A stretch of 35,994 bases of DNA from Bacteroidales bacterium (lineage in GTDB: Bacteria > Bacteroidota > Bacteroidia > Bacteroidales > FEN-979). The DNA lies in contig JADGPR010000027.1 of the NCBI GenBank assembly GCA_017882335.1, forward strand, positions 1 through 35,994, written 5' to 3'. The translations under genes and the position numbers were made by a program. Under the pieces are notes generated by a model, which had not been told where the DNA came from, searched no databases, and saw only the letters and a program-made list of their open reading frames with translations. Positions 7,563 through 17,255 of this stretch are shown in pieces (within the stretch, counting starts at the first letter, position 1; every line of letters starts with the position of its first letter).

Positions 7563-7883
7563 TTATTGTATGATGATTTTGCTGCTTTTTACAGCCCATT
7601 GTTCCCTGCTGCTGCTATAGGCTTTCAGCACAACCGTATAGGAACCGGCAACGGTATAAATGTGAACAGGATTGGCGTCCGTTGAAGAATGGCTGTCGCC
7701 AAAATCCCATTCATAGGTAGACGCATTTTGGGAAAGATTCCTGAAAGTAAGGGTATCCGGAACGACGGAATCATTGCTGCCATGAAAAGAGAAATCTGCT
7801 ACAGGAATAGCAACCTTTTTGTAACAACCCAATCCTGCGAAAAGGAAAAAAACAGATGCAAGCAATAAAACCTGTCTTTTCAT
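7563..7883 (-). CDS. Small PKD-domain lipoprotein
   Basis: The 106-residue protein has a lipoprotein signal ending in AGLGC (Cys20). Almost all of the mature part is one PKD domain (about 28-105), with the hallmark WDFGD followed by NPVHIYTVAGSYTVVLKA. PKD domains are immunoglobulin-like folds that mediate protein or polysaccharide contacts on the cell surface, usually within larger proteins. A stand-alone PKD lipoprotein is unusual. Its ATG directly abuts the atpC stop codon with no spacer, so it is probably translated from the atpDC message. The function is unknown. The stop is followed by repeat-rich spacer with no clear terminator. Confidence 0.8.
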   Translation of the reverse strand: MKRQVLLLASVFFLFAGLGCYKKVAIPVADFSFHGSNDSVVPDTLTFRNLSQNASTYEWDFGDSHSSTDANPVHIYTVAGSYTVVLKAYSSSREQWAVKSSKIIIQ

Positions 7884-8123
7884 CTACTCTGCCAATATAA
7901 GAACATGGTTTTCCAGAACTTCGATCACTCCGCCGTTAACATCAAAAAAGATTGGATTTTCTCCTTTGTTTTCGACTTTGATCTTTCCCTTCCTGAGAAT
8001 GGAAATAAGCGGTGCATGATGGTTCATGACTTCAAATGATCCGTCGAAGCCGGGCAATTGAACCAGGTAAACATTATCCCCTGTATACAGGACATTATCC
8101 GGAGTAATGATGTTAAGTTTCAT
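7884..8123 (-). CDS. atpC: F1Fo ATP synthase epsilon subunit (short form)
   Basis: The protein is the epsilon subunit of the F1 sector, part of the rotor stalk that links gamma to the c-ring. MKLNIITPDNVLYTGDN opens the N-terminal beta-sandwich, which continues through LPGFDGSFEVMNHHAPLISILRKGKIKV and ends at NHVLILAE. The product has only 79 residues and lacks the C-terminal helical hairpin that inhibits ATP hydrolysis in other bacteria; short epsilon subunits are common in Bacteroidota. I chose the ATG at 8123 because it starts at the conserved MKLNI. A GTG three codons upstream is the alternative. GGAGG lies just two bases before this ATG, which is too close for ideal spacing. It is 14 bases after the atpD stop. 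Confidence 0.93.
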   Translation of the reverse strand: MKLNIITPDNVLYTGDNVYLVQLPGFDGSFEVMNHHAPLISILRKGKIKVENKGENPIFFDVNGGVIEVLENHVLILAE

Positions 8124-8137
8124 AACCTCCACAAACC

Positions 8138-9737
<1,600 letters not shown>

Positions 9738-9780
9738 CGAGAACCAAAAACAGAAATCAGACCTTTAGAAATATGTGATT

Positions 9781-10647
9781 ATGAAGTATTCTTTCATCCT
9801 TTTCATGATCTTACTTTTACCCTTTTATGGTTTTTCCCAACGGAATATTCCAAACATCATTGATACCGTTGAAACTGATAGTGGCGCCGTGATACTCTAT
9901 CGAAACCATACATGGGAATACCTTGAAAATGAGCCGGTGATGATGTCGCAGGAAGAAGATTCAACCGGGTTATTCTCCCATAGCTGGATCAACGACCAGG
10001 TGTTTGCATACATGGGCGCCAGCAAAAGGGATTCTATAAAAGATACGCTACTGACCCTTGTTTCGAACATAAGGGCGTTCCATATTCCCATTTCCGGCAG
10101 GCTTTACCGTGGTTTCACCTATACCCATAAAGGAATGGATGTTTCTCTTAAAAAAGGAGATACTGTAAGGGCTGCATTCGACGGTGTGGTCAGATATGCA
10201 AAATACAACCGGGGCGGTTTTGGGAACCTGGTCATCCTGCGTCACTTCAACGGGCTTGAAACCTATTATGCACATCTTTCAAAACTCAAGGTCATGGTGA
10301 ACCAGGTTGTGAAGGCCAATGAGGTTGTAGGTCTTGGAGGATCCACGGGGCGAAGCCGTTCCCCCCATCTTCATTTCGAGGTCAGGTACAAAGATATTCC
10401 ACTCGATCCACAGCGAATGATCGATTTTGATAACAATAAGCTGATCTCGGGAATTTTTCCGGTTACCAGAAATGTATTTTACCCTTCCGATTATGACGGA
10501 AAAGCGGTCTATTATAAGATCAGGTCGGGAGATACCCTGGCAGGCATAGCGAGAAAATGCCACACTTCCGTAAAGGAACTTTGTGCCATCAATAAACTTA
10601 AATTGAATACGACCCTGCGTGTAGGAAGATCGATCCGGGTAAAATAG
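9781..10647 (+). CDS. M23-family peptidoglycan endopeptidase with C-terminal LysM domain
   Basis: The 288-residue exported protein has a signal peptide (MKYSFILFMILLLPFYGFS, cleavage near residue 19). The LytM/M23 domain covers about 95-215: the zinc ligands H116 and D120 in HKGMD and the HLH at 196-198 are present, along with YYAHLSKL and GSTGRSRSPHLHFEV. A LysM domain for peptidoglycan binding follows at about 243-288 (YKIRSGDTLAGIARKCHTSVKELCAIN). All metal ligands are there, so it is likely active in cell-wall cleavage, or as an activator-like factor. I used the ATG at 9781 rather than the GTG at 9775. It converges on lspA with only 21 bases between. Confidence 0.92.
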   Translation: MKYSFILFMILLLPFYGFSQRNIPNIIDTVETDSGAVILYRNHTWEYLENEPVMMSQEEDSTGLFSHSWINDQVFAYMGASKRDSIKDTLLTLVSNIRAFHIPISGRLYRGFTYTHKGMDVSLKKGDTVRAAFDGVVRYAKYNRGGFGNLVILRHFNGLETYYAHLSKLKVMVNQVVKANEVVGLGGSTGRSRSPHLHFEVRYKDIPLDPQRMIDFDNNKLISGIFPVTRNVFYPSDYDGKAVYYKIRSGDTLAGIARKCHTSVKELCAINKLKLNTTLRVGRSIRVK

Positions 10648-10668
10648 GGGAAGAAAAAGGATGAAGTT

Positions 10669-11325
10669 TTAAGAAGTTTGTTCTTCTTTCAGCTCCGGGC
10701 TTGCGGGCTTGGCTTCTTCCCGGACATTGAAAAACTTCCGCTGAAAGAGGATCAGCATAAATACACCGATGGTAATGGAGGAATCGGCAATATTAAAGAT
10801 CGGCCGGAAAAATACAAATTCTTCACCTCCGTAAAACGGGAACCAAGTCGGGAACCTGCTTTCAATGATCGGAAAATAGAGCATATCCACCACTTTTCCA
10901 TGCAGGAACCCTGCATATCCACCTTCTTTGGGAAATAGCATGGCAACCTGGTTTATACTGACACCAACCGGGTCGTTGAAAATCAATCCGTAAAACATAC
11001 TGTCGATGATGTTCCCGATCGCCCCGGCCATGATCAGGGAGATACAGACGATAAGACCGGTACTGCCATTCTGCTTTACAACCTTATGAAGCCACCAGCC
11101 GATGATGATCACGGCAACGATCCGGAATAAGCTGAGAAACAACTTCCCGAAACTTCCTCCCAATTTCATCCCGAAGGCCATTCCTTCATTTTCCGTAAAG
11201 TGGATGTAAAACCAATTCCCGAAAATACTATGGCTCTCCCCGAGATACATGGTGGTTTTCACAAAAAACTTCAATGCCTGATCAAGGAGTAAAACCAGGA
11301 GAATAATAATGACAGCTTTTTTCAA
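10669..11325 (-). CDS. lspA: Lipoprotein signal peptidase II
   Basis: LspA cleaves the signal peptide of prolipoproteins after lipidation of the cysteine, within the inner membrane. The 218-residue product has four hydrophobic segments (about 4-22, 60-82, 88-108, 178-196). It shows the family boxes FTENEGMAFG (43-52), AGAIGNIIDS (100-109), KVVDML with catalytic D147, and FNIADSSI with catalytic D181. It is longer than the E. coli enzyme (164 residues) because of an insertion around 117-140 and a charged C-terminal tail; this is normal for Bacteroidota. Its substrates here include the lipoproteins LptC, the PKD protein, the thioredoxin-like protein and DUF4270. It is the last gene of the ileS-dksA-lspA run. 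Confidence 0.95.
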   Translation of the reverse strand: MKKAVIIILLVLLLDQALKFFVKTTMYLGESHSIFGNWFYIHFTENEGMAFGMKLGGSFGKLFLSLFRIVAVIIIGWWLHKVVKQNGSTGLIVCISLIMAGAIGNIIDSMFYGLIFNDPVGVSINQVAMLFPKEGGYAGFLHGKVVDMLYFPIIESRFPTWFPFYGGEEFVFFRPIFNIADSSITIGVFMLILFQRKFFNVREEAKPASPELKEEQTS

Positions 11326-11362
11326 CGGTCAAAAAGAATTGTGGTGCGTAATATCCGGTATG

Positions 11363-11827
11363 TTAGAAATTCTGGGCAGCCTGCGGAGGAAGCACCGGTA
11401 TTGAAGTCTGTTGCCGTTTGGCCTCGATGCTTAACGTAGCATGAGGAACAATTCGCAACCGGTCTTTCGGGATCAGCTTTCCTGTAACCCTGCAAATACC
11501 GTACGATTTATTTTCAATCCGGATCAGGGCATTTTCCAGGGCTTTAATGAATTTCGACTGCCGGGCTGCAAATTTGCTGTTCTCTTCCTTGGAAAATACC
11601 TGGTAACCTTCTTCAAGAACCTTAAATGTGGGAGAAGTGTCATTGGTGTCATGATCATTCCCGGTAGTATAGGATTCCGTGAGCAACTTCAGATCATTAT
11701 GAGCTTTTTCCAGTTTGCTGAGGATGATCTGCCTGAACTCTTCCAATTCTTCATCCGAATAGCGGTTCTTTACTTTTTCGACAATGCCTTCCCCTTTCTT
11801 ATTCTTCACACTTGTTGCTTTTTTCAT
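11363..11827 (-). CDS. DksA/TraR-family transcription regulator with degenerate zinc finger
   Basis: The 154-residue protein matches the Bacteroidota DksA/TraR family. It has an N-terminal Lys-rich tail, a long coiled-coil (about 24-104, SDEELEEFRQIILSKLEKAHNDLKLL and RQSKFIKALENALIRIE), and a C-terminal box YGICRVTGKLIPKDRLRIVPHA (109-130). DksA proteins insert their coiled-coil into the RNA polymerase secondary channel and tune promoters with ppGpp. Only Cys112 of the usual four zinc cysteines remains; TGKL and TLSIEAK occupy the other ligand positions. Zinc is therefore probably not bound, although the fold is conserved. This is usual for the phylum. It lies between ileS and lspA on the same strand. 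Confidence 0.87.
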   Translation of the reverse strand: MKKATSVKNKKGEGIVEKVKNRYSDEELEEFRQIILSKLEKAHNDLKLLTESYTTGNDHDTNDTSPTFKVLEEGYQVFSKEENSKFAARQSKFIKALENALIRIENKSYGICRVTGKLIPKDRLRIVPHATLSIEAKRQQTSIPVLPPQAAQNF

Positions 11828-11892
11828 TGTAGTTGATTTTTAGAAAAACGTATTCAAAATTCAAATATTCTTTCCTCCCGGAAAAATTGATC

Positions 11893-11916
11893 AGGCGGGC
11901 GTTTCAACCACCGCCT
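11893..11916 (-). terminator. Hairpin overlapping the ileS stop, possible weak terminator
   Basis: On the minus strand AGGCGG (11916-11911) pairs with CCGCCT (11898-11893), followed by GATCAATTTTT. The stem is short and overlaps the ileS stop codon. It could partly reduce read-through into dksA. Confidence 0.4.
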
Positions 11917-14900
11917 ATTCGGGATTTACCTTTTCAAGTAAAATTTCTACCGTCAGGAAATCGGTTAATTCGATCACATCCTTCTCTGGAGCTTCAATAC
12001 TGTTAACTATGTTGAAGGATTGGGCCAGCGTTTCAGAGCAAATGTACGGTAAATTATTCTGAACGGCCAAATTAATCTCATCATTTCCCTGCAATTTAAC
12101 ACTGATTTTATCTGTCACTTCGAAATTTTTGTCCTTGCGCAGGTTCTGTATCCTGTTGATCAGCTCACGGGCAATACCTTCTTCCAGGAGAACCGGGGTG
12201 AGTGTGGTGTCGAGCGCAACTGTCAGAGTTCCCATAACGGCCACCTGCAGCCCGGGGATATCATCTGAAATGATCTCGATATCATCGAGGGTAATCCGGA
12301 TATCCTGGTGATCAATCGACAAGTAATATTCACCTTTTTTTTCAAAATCACTGATCGCTTCCTGTCCAAGGTTGACAAGATGTTCGGCGATCTCTTTCAT
12401 CAACTTGCCATATCTGGGGCCCAGCTTTTTAAAATTCGGTTTGACCCTTTTAAACAGGATATTGGCAGTATCTTCGATATATTCAATGTTTTTGACATTC
12501 ACTTCCGACAGGATCAGATGTTTCACTGCATCCACCTGTTTCTTCATGGAATCATTTAACAACGGGATCATGATTTTCCCGAGGGGCTGCCTGACCCTGA
12601 TGCTGGTCTTCTTCCGCAGGGAAAGCGCCATGGAGGAGATCTTCTGAGCCAGCTCCATCCGTTCTTCGAGGGCGGAATCAACCATAGAAATATCCTGAAC
12701 CGGGAACCGCGTAAGATGAACCGATTCCACATCTTTCCGGGTAGTGGCATTGTTCAAGTCGATGAACAGTTTATCCATAAAGAACGGTGCAATGGGAGCA
12801 GCCAGTTGCGCAATGGTTTCCAGGCAATGATACAGGGTCTGATAGGCTGATATCTTATCCGTGGAATATTCTCCTTTCCAGAACCTCCTGCGGGAAAGCC
12901 TTACATACCAGTTGCTGAGATGTTCATCCACAAAATCCGAGATCGCCCTTCCTGCCTTGGTAGGCTCATAATCGTTGTAAAAACCATCCACGGAACCAAT
13001 CAACGTATGGAGTTCCGAGAGGATCCACCGATCGAGTTCCGGTCGTTTGTGATGTTCAACTTCCGGTTCGGAATAATCAAATTCGTCGATGTTGGCATAA
13101 AGTGCAAAGAAGGCATAGGTATTATAAAGCGTGCCGAAGAACTTGCGTTGTACTTCGGTAATGCCATCAGTATCGAATTTCAGGTTATCCCACGGTTGCG
13201 AATTGGTAAGCAGGTACCACCGTGTAGCATCCGGTCCGTATTTAATGATCGTTTCAAACGGATCCACCGTATTGCCCAGCCGTTTCGACATTTTATTCCC
13301 CTCGCGGTCGAGTACCAACCCGTTGGAAACACAGGTCTTAAAGGAAACGCTTTCGAACAGCATGACGGAAATGGCATGCAGGGTATAAAACCATCCGCGG
13401 GTCTGATCCACTCCTTCAGCAATGAAATCTGCCGGGAAATAATTTTCCAGTTTCTGGGATTTATCAAACGGGTAATGATACTGGGCAAAAGGCATGGCGC
13501 CCGAGTCAAACCAAACGTCAATCAGGTCGGGTTCGCGGACCATTTTCGAGCCGTCTTCTGAAACCAGTATAATATCATCAACAAAGGGACGATGCAGGTC
13601 GAAGGTATTGTAGCTTTCGCCCGTTACATCGCCGGAAATGAGGTGATTCAATGGGTTCGATTCCATGAATCCAACTTTCACCGATTTTTCTATCTCTTCT
13701 TTCAACTGGACAACAGAGCTTATGCAGATCTCTTTGGATCCGTCTTCTGTTCTCCAGATTGGCAACGGTGTTCCCCAGAAACGGGAACGGGAAAGGTTCC
13801 AGTCGACCAGGTTTTCGAGCCAGTTTCCAAAACGCCCGGTACCGGTGGATTCCGGCTTCCAGTTGATCGTCTTGTTTAGGCTTATCATCAGATCCTTGTA
13901 TGCAGTGGTCCGGATGAACCATGAATCCATCGGATAATAGAGGATGGGCTTATCGGTTCTCCAACAATGCGGATACGAATGTTCGTGTTTTTCGGTCTTG
14001 AAGGCTTTATTTTCCTTCTTCAGTTTTACGATAAGGTCGATATCCACGGAAGTGTCTTTCGCAGGATCGAAATGTTTATCGTATTCAGTCTTCACATACC
14101 TTCCGGCGAATTCAGCCATCGGTTCGGTGAACTTTCCCTGCTTATCAACCAGGGTGAGCGAACCCAGACCATATTGTTTGCCAACCCTGAAGTCGTCAGC
14201 GCCAAAACTGGGCGCAATATGAACGATACCTGTTCCATCTTCCGTGGTGACAAAATCACCCAGCACCACCCGGAAGGGATCTCCGTCTTCGGGCTGTGCA
14301 TAAGGTAGCAACTGTTCAAAACGCATCCCTTCAAAAGCCTCGCCGCTGAATTGCGATCCGGTAACGAAAGGAATGTTCTTCTGCCCTTCTTCATATTTTT
14401 CAAGCTTCAGTTCCGCATTCTTTTCAGGGAAATACCGGTTAAGCAATTCTTTTGCAAGGATGACGGTCTGTTTCTTGTGTGTATAGGGGTTATAGGTTTT
14501 TACCAGGATGTAATCGATGTCTTTTCCCATGGCAAGGCCGGTATTCGATGGCAGTGTCCATGGAGTAGTGGTCCAGGCAAGAATATAGAGGTCACCGAAA
14601 AGGTCATCGAAAAGGAATTTTGATTTTTCATCCCTTATGACCTTGAACTGGGCAACTACGGTGTTGTCCTTCACCATACGGTAAGCGCCCGGCTGGTTGA
14701 GTTCATGTGTGCTTAGTCCAGTTCCTGCTGCCGGGGAGTATGGCTGAATGGTAAATCCCTTATACAGCAAGCCTTTTTCATAGAGTTTACCGAGGAGGTA
14801 CCATACGCTTTCAATGTATTTATTGTCGAAAGTGATGTATGGATCATCGAGGTTGAGCCAGTATCCCATTTTCACGGTCAGGTCATCCCAAAGGTCTTTG

Positions 14901-15286
14901 TACCTCATTACTTCCCTGCGGCATTCCTTGTTATAATCTTCCACAGAGATGGTCTTGCCGATATCTTCCTTGGTGATCCCGAGTTTTTTCTCAACGGCAA
15001 TCTCAACAGGCAATCCGTGGGTATCCCATCCCGCTTTGCGGTGCACATAGAAGCCCTTCATCGTTTTATAGCGGCAAAAAATATCCTTGATCGCCCGGGC
15101 CATAACATGGTGAATCCCGGGGATGCCATTGGCAGATGGCGGTCCTTCATAGAAGATAAAAGGAGCATTGTTTTCGGTCATTTTGAGACTCTTCTCAAAG
15201 ATGCCGTTCTGCTCCCAATACGACCGGATCTCATCTCCGATCTTCGTCAGGTCAAGGGTTTTATATTCAGGATATCTCGTTTTCAT
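11915..15286 (-). CDS. ileS: Isoleucyl-tRNA synthetase, long type with GxHH signature
   Basis: IleRS charges tRNA-Ile with isoleucine in the cytosol. The 1123-residue protein has the class-I Rossmann fold split by a large editing (CP1) domain (WTTTPWTLPSNTGLAMG near 250, EDGTGIVHIAPSFGADD near 370). It then has the zinc-free DPYITF/WYLLG region, the tRNA-contact segment GNKMSKRLGN (KMSKS loop, about 662-671), the helical anticodon domain and a long C-terminal extension. Length and C-terminal layout fit the type 2 (eukaryote-like) IleRS. The HIGH signature is written GIHH (57-60, in PPSANGIPGIHHVMA): positions 1 and 3 are swapped relative to HxGH. The family is certain. It heads the ileS-dksA-lspA run. 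Confidence 0.97.
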   Translation of the reverse strand: MKTRYPEYKTLDLTKIGDEIRSYWEQNGIFEKSLKMTENNAPFIFYEGPPSANGIPGIHHVMARAIKDIFCRYKTMKGFYVHRKAGWDTHGLPVEIAVEKKLGITKEDIGKTISVEDYNKECRREVMRYKDLWDDLTVKMGYWLNLDDPYITFDNKYIESVWYLLGKLYEKGLLYKGFTIQPYSPAAGTGLSTHELNQPGAYRMVKDNTVVAQFKVIRDEKSKFLFDDLFGDLYILAWTTTPWTLPSNTGLAMGKDIDYILVKTYNPYTHKKQTVILAKELLNRYFPEKNAELKLEKYEEGQKNIPFVTGSQFSGEAFEGMRFEQLLPYAQPEDGDPFRVVLGDFVTTEDGTGIVHIAPSFGADDFRVGKQYGLGSLTLVDKQGKFTEPMAEFAGRYVKTEYDKHFDPAKDTSVDIDLIVKLKKENKAFKTEKHEHSYPHCWRTDKPILYYPMDSWFIRTTAYKDLMISLNKTINWKPESTGTGRFGNWLENLVDWNLSRSRFWGTPLPIWRTEDGSKEICISSVVQLKEEIEKSVKVGFMESNPLNHLISGDVTGESYNTFDLHRPFVDDIILVSEDGSKMVREPDLIDVWFDSGAMPFAQYHYPFDKSQKLENYFPADFIAEGVDQTRGWFYTLHAISVMLFESVSFKTCVSNGLVLDREGNKMSKRLGNTVDPFETIIKYGPDATRWYLLTNSQPWDNLKFDTDGITEVQRKFFGTLYNTYAFFALYANIDEFDYSEPEVEHHKRPELDRWILSELHTLIGSVDGFYNDYEPTKAGRAISDFVDEHLSNWYVRLSRRRFWKGEYSTDKISAYQTLYHCLETIAQLAAPIAPFFMDKLFIDLNNATTRKDVESVHLTRFPVQDISMVDSALEERMELAQKISSMALSLRKKTSIRVRQPLGKIMIPLLNDSMKKQVDAVKHLILSEVNVKNIEYIEDTANILFKRVKPNFKKLGPRYGKLMKEIAEHLVNLGQEAISDFEKKGEYYLSIDHQDIRITLDDIEIISDDIPGLQVAVMGTLTVALDTTLTPVLLEEGIARELINRIQNLRKDKNFEVTDKISVKLQGNDEINLAVQNNLPYICSETLAQSFNIVNSIEAPEKDVIELTDFLTVEILLEKVNPE

Positions 15287-15318
15287 CGATTCCTTCAGGT
15301 TGCCACGTAAAAAACGTG

Positions 15319-15447
15319 CAAAATTATGAAAAAAACCAATACGTTGTTAGAAATGAACCTTGTTCCCTTTTCAATTGATGAATACTTATAGCGCTACCAC
15401 CAACCTGATCAAATCTTCACTTTCTGAAAGAAATTCCCATACTTTTG
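15319..15447. promoter_or_regulatory. Divergent -7 elements between ileS and the radical SAM gene
   Basis: TAATTTTG on the minus strand (15326-15319) lies 32 bases before the ileS ATG. TACTTTTG on the plus strand (15440-15447) lies 18 bases before the radical SAM ATG. The -33 TTG is not at the ideal distance for either. Confidence 0.55.
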
Positions 15448-15465
15448 CAGGAAAGGAAACTCCCG

Positions 15466-16515
15466 ATGAAATCCGGTGCATCAACGTCATTGAATAATCA
15501 AACTAAAAAGAAACGGCATTTTACCATTCCTGTCTTCATTCCCATGGAAGCCTGTCCCTTCCAATGCATCTTCTGCGACCAGCACCGGATCAGCGGGAGA
15601 TCAGTTGTGCCTTCTGCAGAGGATGTCATTTCCCTCCTTCATCAACACCTGTCAACCATCCCCGAAATGAATGCTGAAGTTGAAGTGGGTTTCTTCGGAG
15701 GAACATTCACCGGGCTTTCCCCAGAACGACAGAGGGCCTATTTCGAAACCGTGCTTCCCTTCATGGAAAATGGAAGGATACAGGGAATCCGGCTTTCCAC
15801 CCGCCCTGATTTTATCTCCCGGGAGATCCTGGATCTTCTCAGGAAATACCCGGTAAAGACGATCGAACTCGGGGCACAGTCGATGGATGATGAGGTGCTG
15901 AAAAGATCCGGCCGTGGTCATTCTTCCCGTGACACGGAAATTGCATCCCAGATGATCCGGGAAGCAGGTTTTTCACTGGGATTACAGATGATGATAGGGT
16001 TGCCGGGCGATACGGAAGAAAAATCGTTCAAAACAGCAATAAAGATAGTTGATCTCGGAGCCTCCGAGACCAGGATTTACCCGGTCATCGTGATAAAAGG
16101 AACCCCGCTGGAAGATCTCTTCCTGAAAGGGAAATACATTCCCTTGGAACTGGAAAAAGCTGTAAGGGTGACAAAAAACATTTTGCGGATTTTCGACGAA
16201 GCCAATATAAAAATCATCCGTATCGGCCTTCATCCATCGGAAGGCCTGCTGAACAGGAACGACTATATTGCCGGACCATTTCATACCTCCTTCCGGGAAC
16301 TGGTGATGACCTCCGCCTGGACCGATCGTTTCCAAGACCTATTAAAAGAAAAGCCGGGTGAATCCATTGAGATCCGGGTGAATCCTGCAGATCTGCATCC
16401 TGCCATCGGATACTACGGAAAGAACCGTAAATTGCTTGAAAAACATTTCCGGATGGTGAAGTTTCGGACAGATCCGGAGATAAAAGAAAAGACCTTTTAT
16501 GCTGATCATCATTGA
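15466..16515 (+). CDS. Elp3-like radical SAM protein (no acetyltransferase domain)
   Basis: The 349-residue protein has the 4Fe-4S cluster motif CPFQCIFC (Cys30, Cys34, Cys37; CX3CX2C), FFGGTFTGLS as the SAM-binding GGE-like motif, and IRLSTRPDFI, TIELGAQSMDDEVLKRSGRGH and GLQMMIGLPGD. These are blocks shared with Elp3/HemN-type radical SAM enzymes. It lacks the C-terminal GNAT domain of true Elp3, so it is not the tRNA-modifying elongator subunit. Similar proteins occur in Clostridia and Bacteroidota without a known substrate. I started it at the ATG at 15466 because the upstream in-frame TTG lies inside the -7 element. Its 3' end overlaps the next gene by 17 bases, so both are probably used together. 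Confidence 0.86.
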   Translation: MKSGASTSLNNQTKKKRHFTIPVFIPMEACPFQCIFCDQHRISGRSVVPSAEDVISLLHQHLSTIPEMNAEVEVGFFGGTFTGLSPERQRAYFETVLPFMENGRIQGIRLSTRPDFISREILDLLRKYPVKTIELGAQSMDDEVLKRSGRGHSSRDTEIASQMIREAGFSLGLQMMIGLPGDTEEKSFKTAIKIVDLGASETRIYPVIVIKGTPLEDLFLKGKYIPLELEKAVRVTKNILRIFDEANIKIIRIGLHPSEGLLNRNDYIAGPFHTSFRELVMTSAWTDRFQDLLKEKPGESIEIRVNPADLHPAIGYYGKNRKLLEKHFRMVKFRTDPEIKEKTFYADHH

Positions 16516-17185
16516 CAAGAAGATCCCCGGGGAAGCCAAAGAAAAGTTATCGGCTTACGGCGCCCTCCTGGAACTGGAAACAGAAGGGATCGTTTATCCT
16601 GCCATATCCGGCCATCCCGATATCTTCATTTGCAAAACCCCGCAAGCGCTGATTGTTTCTCCAAGCCTTCCCGAAATCTTTCTTCATAAATTACAGGAAC
16701 AACAACTTCAATTTATCCCAGGTAATCAAGCATCAAGCATCCAGCATCCAGCATCAGTTTACTATAATGCTGCTGTTAACAATCAATACCTTGTCCACAG
16801 GCTGGAATTCACCGATCCGGTCATCCTTCAGAACTGTCATACCCTGAGAAAGATTCCCGTAAAACAAGCATATACCCGCTGCAACCTGCTTCTGCTTAAA
16901 GATGACCACTATATTACTTCTGATCCTGGTATCCACAAAAACCTGCACCGATCGGGACTGGATGGAATATTCGTTTCACCAACAGGAATAATTCTTCCCG
17001 GATTCTTGAACGGTTTTATCGGCGGTGCCATGGGGTTGGTAAACGATTCCATTTTTATTATTGGCAGCCTTTTATACTATCCTGAAGGTTCAACGGTAAG
17101 GAAATTTCTGGAGGATTTTAATTACCGCATTATTGAACTTTATCCAGGACCGTTGTTTGATGGTGGAGGAATTCTGTTTATTTAA
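16499..17185 (+). CDS. DUF6873-like protein (possible GME-fold)
   Basis: The 228-residue cytosolic protein resembles the DUF6873 family, which I recall being assigned a guanidino-group-modifying-enzyme (GME) type fold. Matching features are VKQAYTRCNLLLL with TSDPGIHKNL (about 120-145), LPGFLNGFIGGAMGLV (161-176) and a C-terminal LYPGPLFDGGGILF. No catalytic mechanism can be claimed from the sequence alone. A run of 7-bp units (16725-16756) lies in frame and produces the odd peptide NQASSIQHPASV at about 76-87, between otherwise family-like segments. Translation overlaps the upstream radical SAM gene by 17 bases, which suggests a shared pathway. The DUF assignment comes from memory and has moderate certainty. 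Confidence 0.65.
   Translation: MLIIIDKKIPGEAKEKLSAYGALLELETEGIVYPAISGHPDIFICKTPQALIVSPSLPEIFLHKLQEQQLQFIPGNQASSIQHPASVYYNAAVNNQYLVHRLEFTDPVILQNCHTLRKIPVKQAYTRCNLLLLKDDHYITSDPGIHKNLHRSGLDGIFVSPTGIILPGFLNGFIGGAMGLVNDSIFIIGSLLYYPEGSTVRKFLEDFNYRIIELYPGPLFDGGGILFI
16725..16756 (+). repeat. Heptamer tandem repeat ATCMAGC inside a coding sequence
   Basis: Four full 7-bp units (ATCAAGC twice, ATCCAGC twice) plus ATCAG lie within the DUF6873-like gene. Gain or loss of one unit would shift the frame. Confidence 0.75.
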
Positions 17186-17223
17186 AGTACGAAGGTAGAA
17201 GTACGAATGCAAGGAAAAGGTAT

Positions 17224-17231
17224 TATCTTTG
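17224..17231 (+). promoter_or_regulatory. -7 element before the endonuclease I gene
   Basis: TATCTTTG lies 24 bases before the ATG at 17256. No TTG is found at about 19 bases upstream, so only half of the consensus is present. Confidence 0.45.
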
Positions 17232-17255
17232 CATATTGTCCCCTAATTCCCGAAT

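Noticed and set aside
13578-13922. Antisense frames within ileS
   Set aside because: Several frames of 60-213 residues overlap ileS on both strands without motifs or starts. They are shadows.
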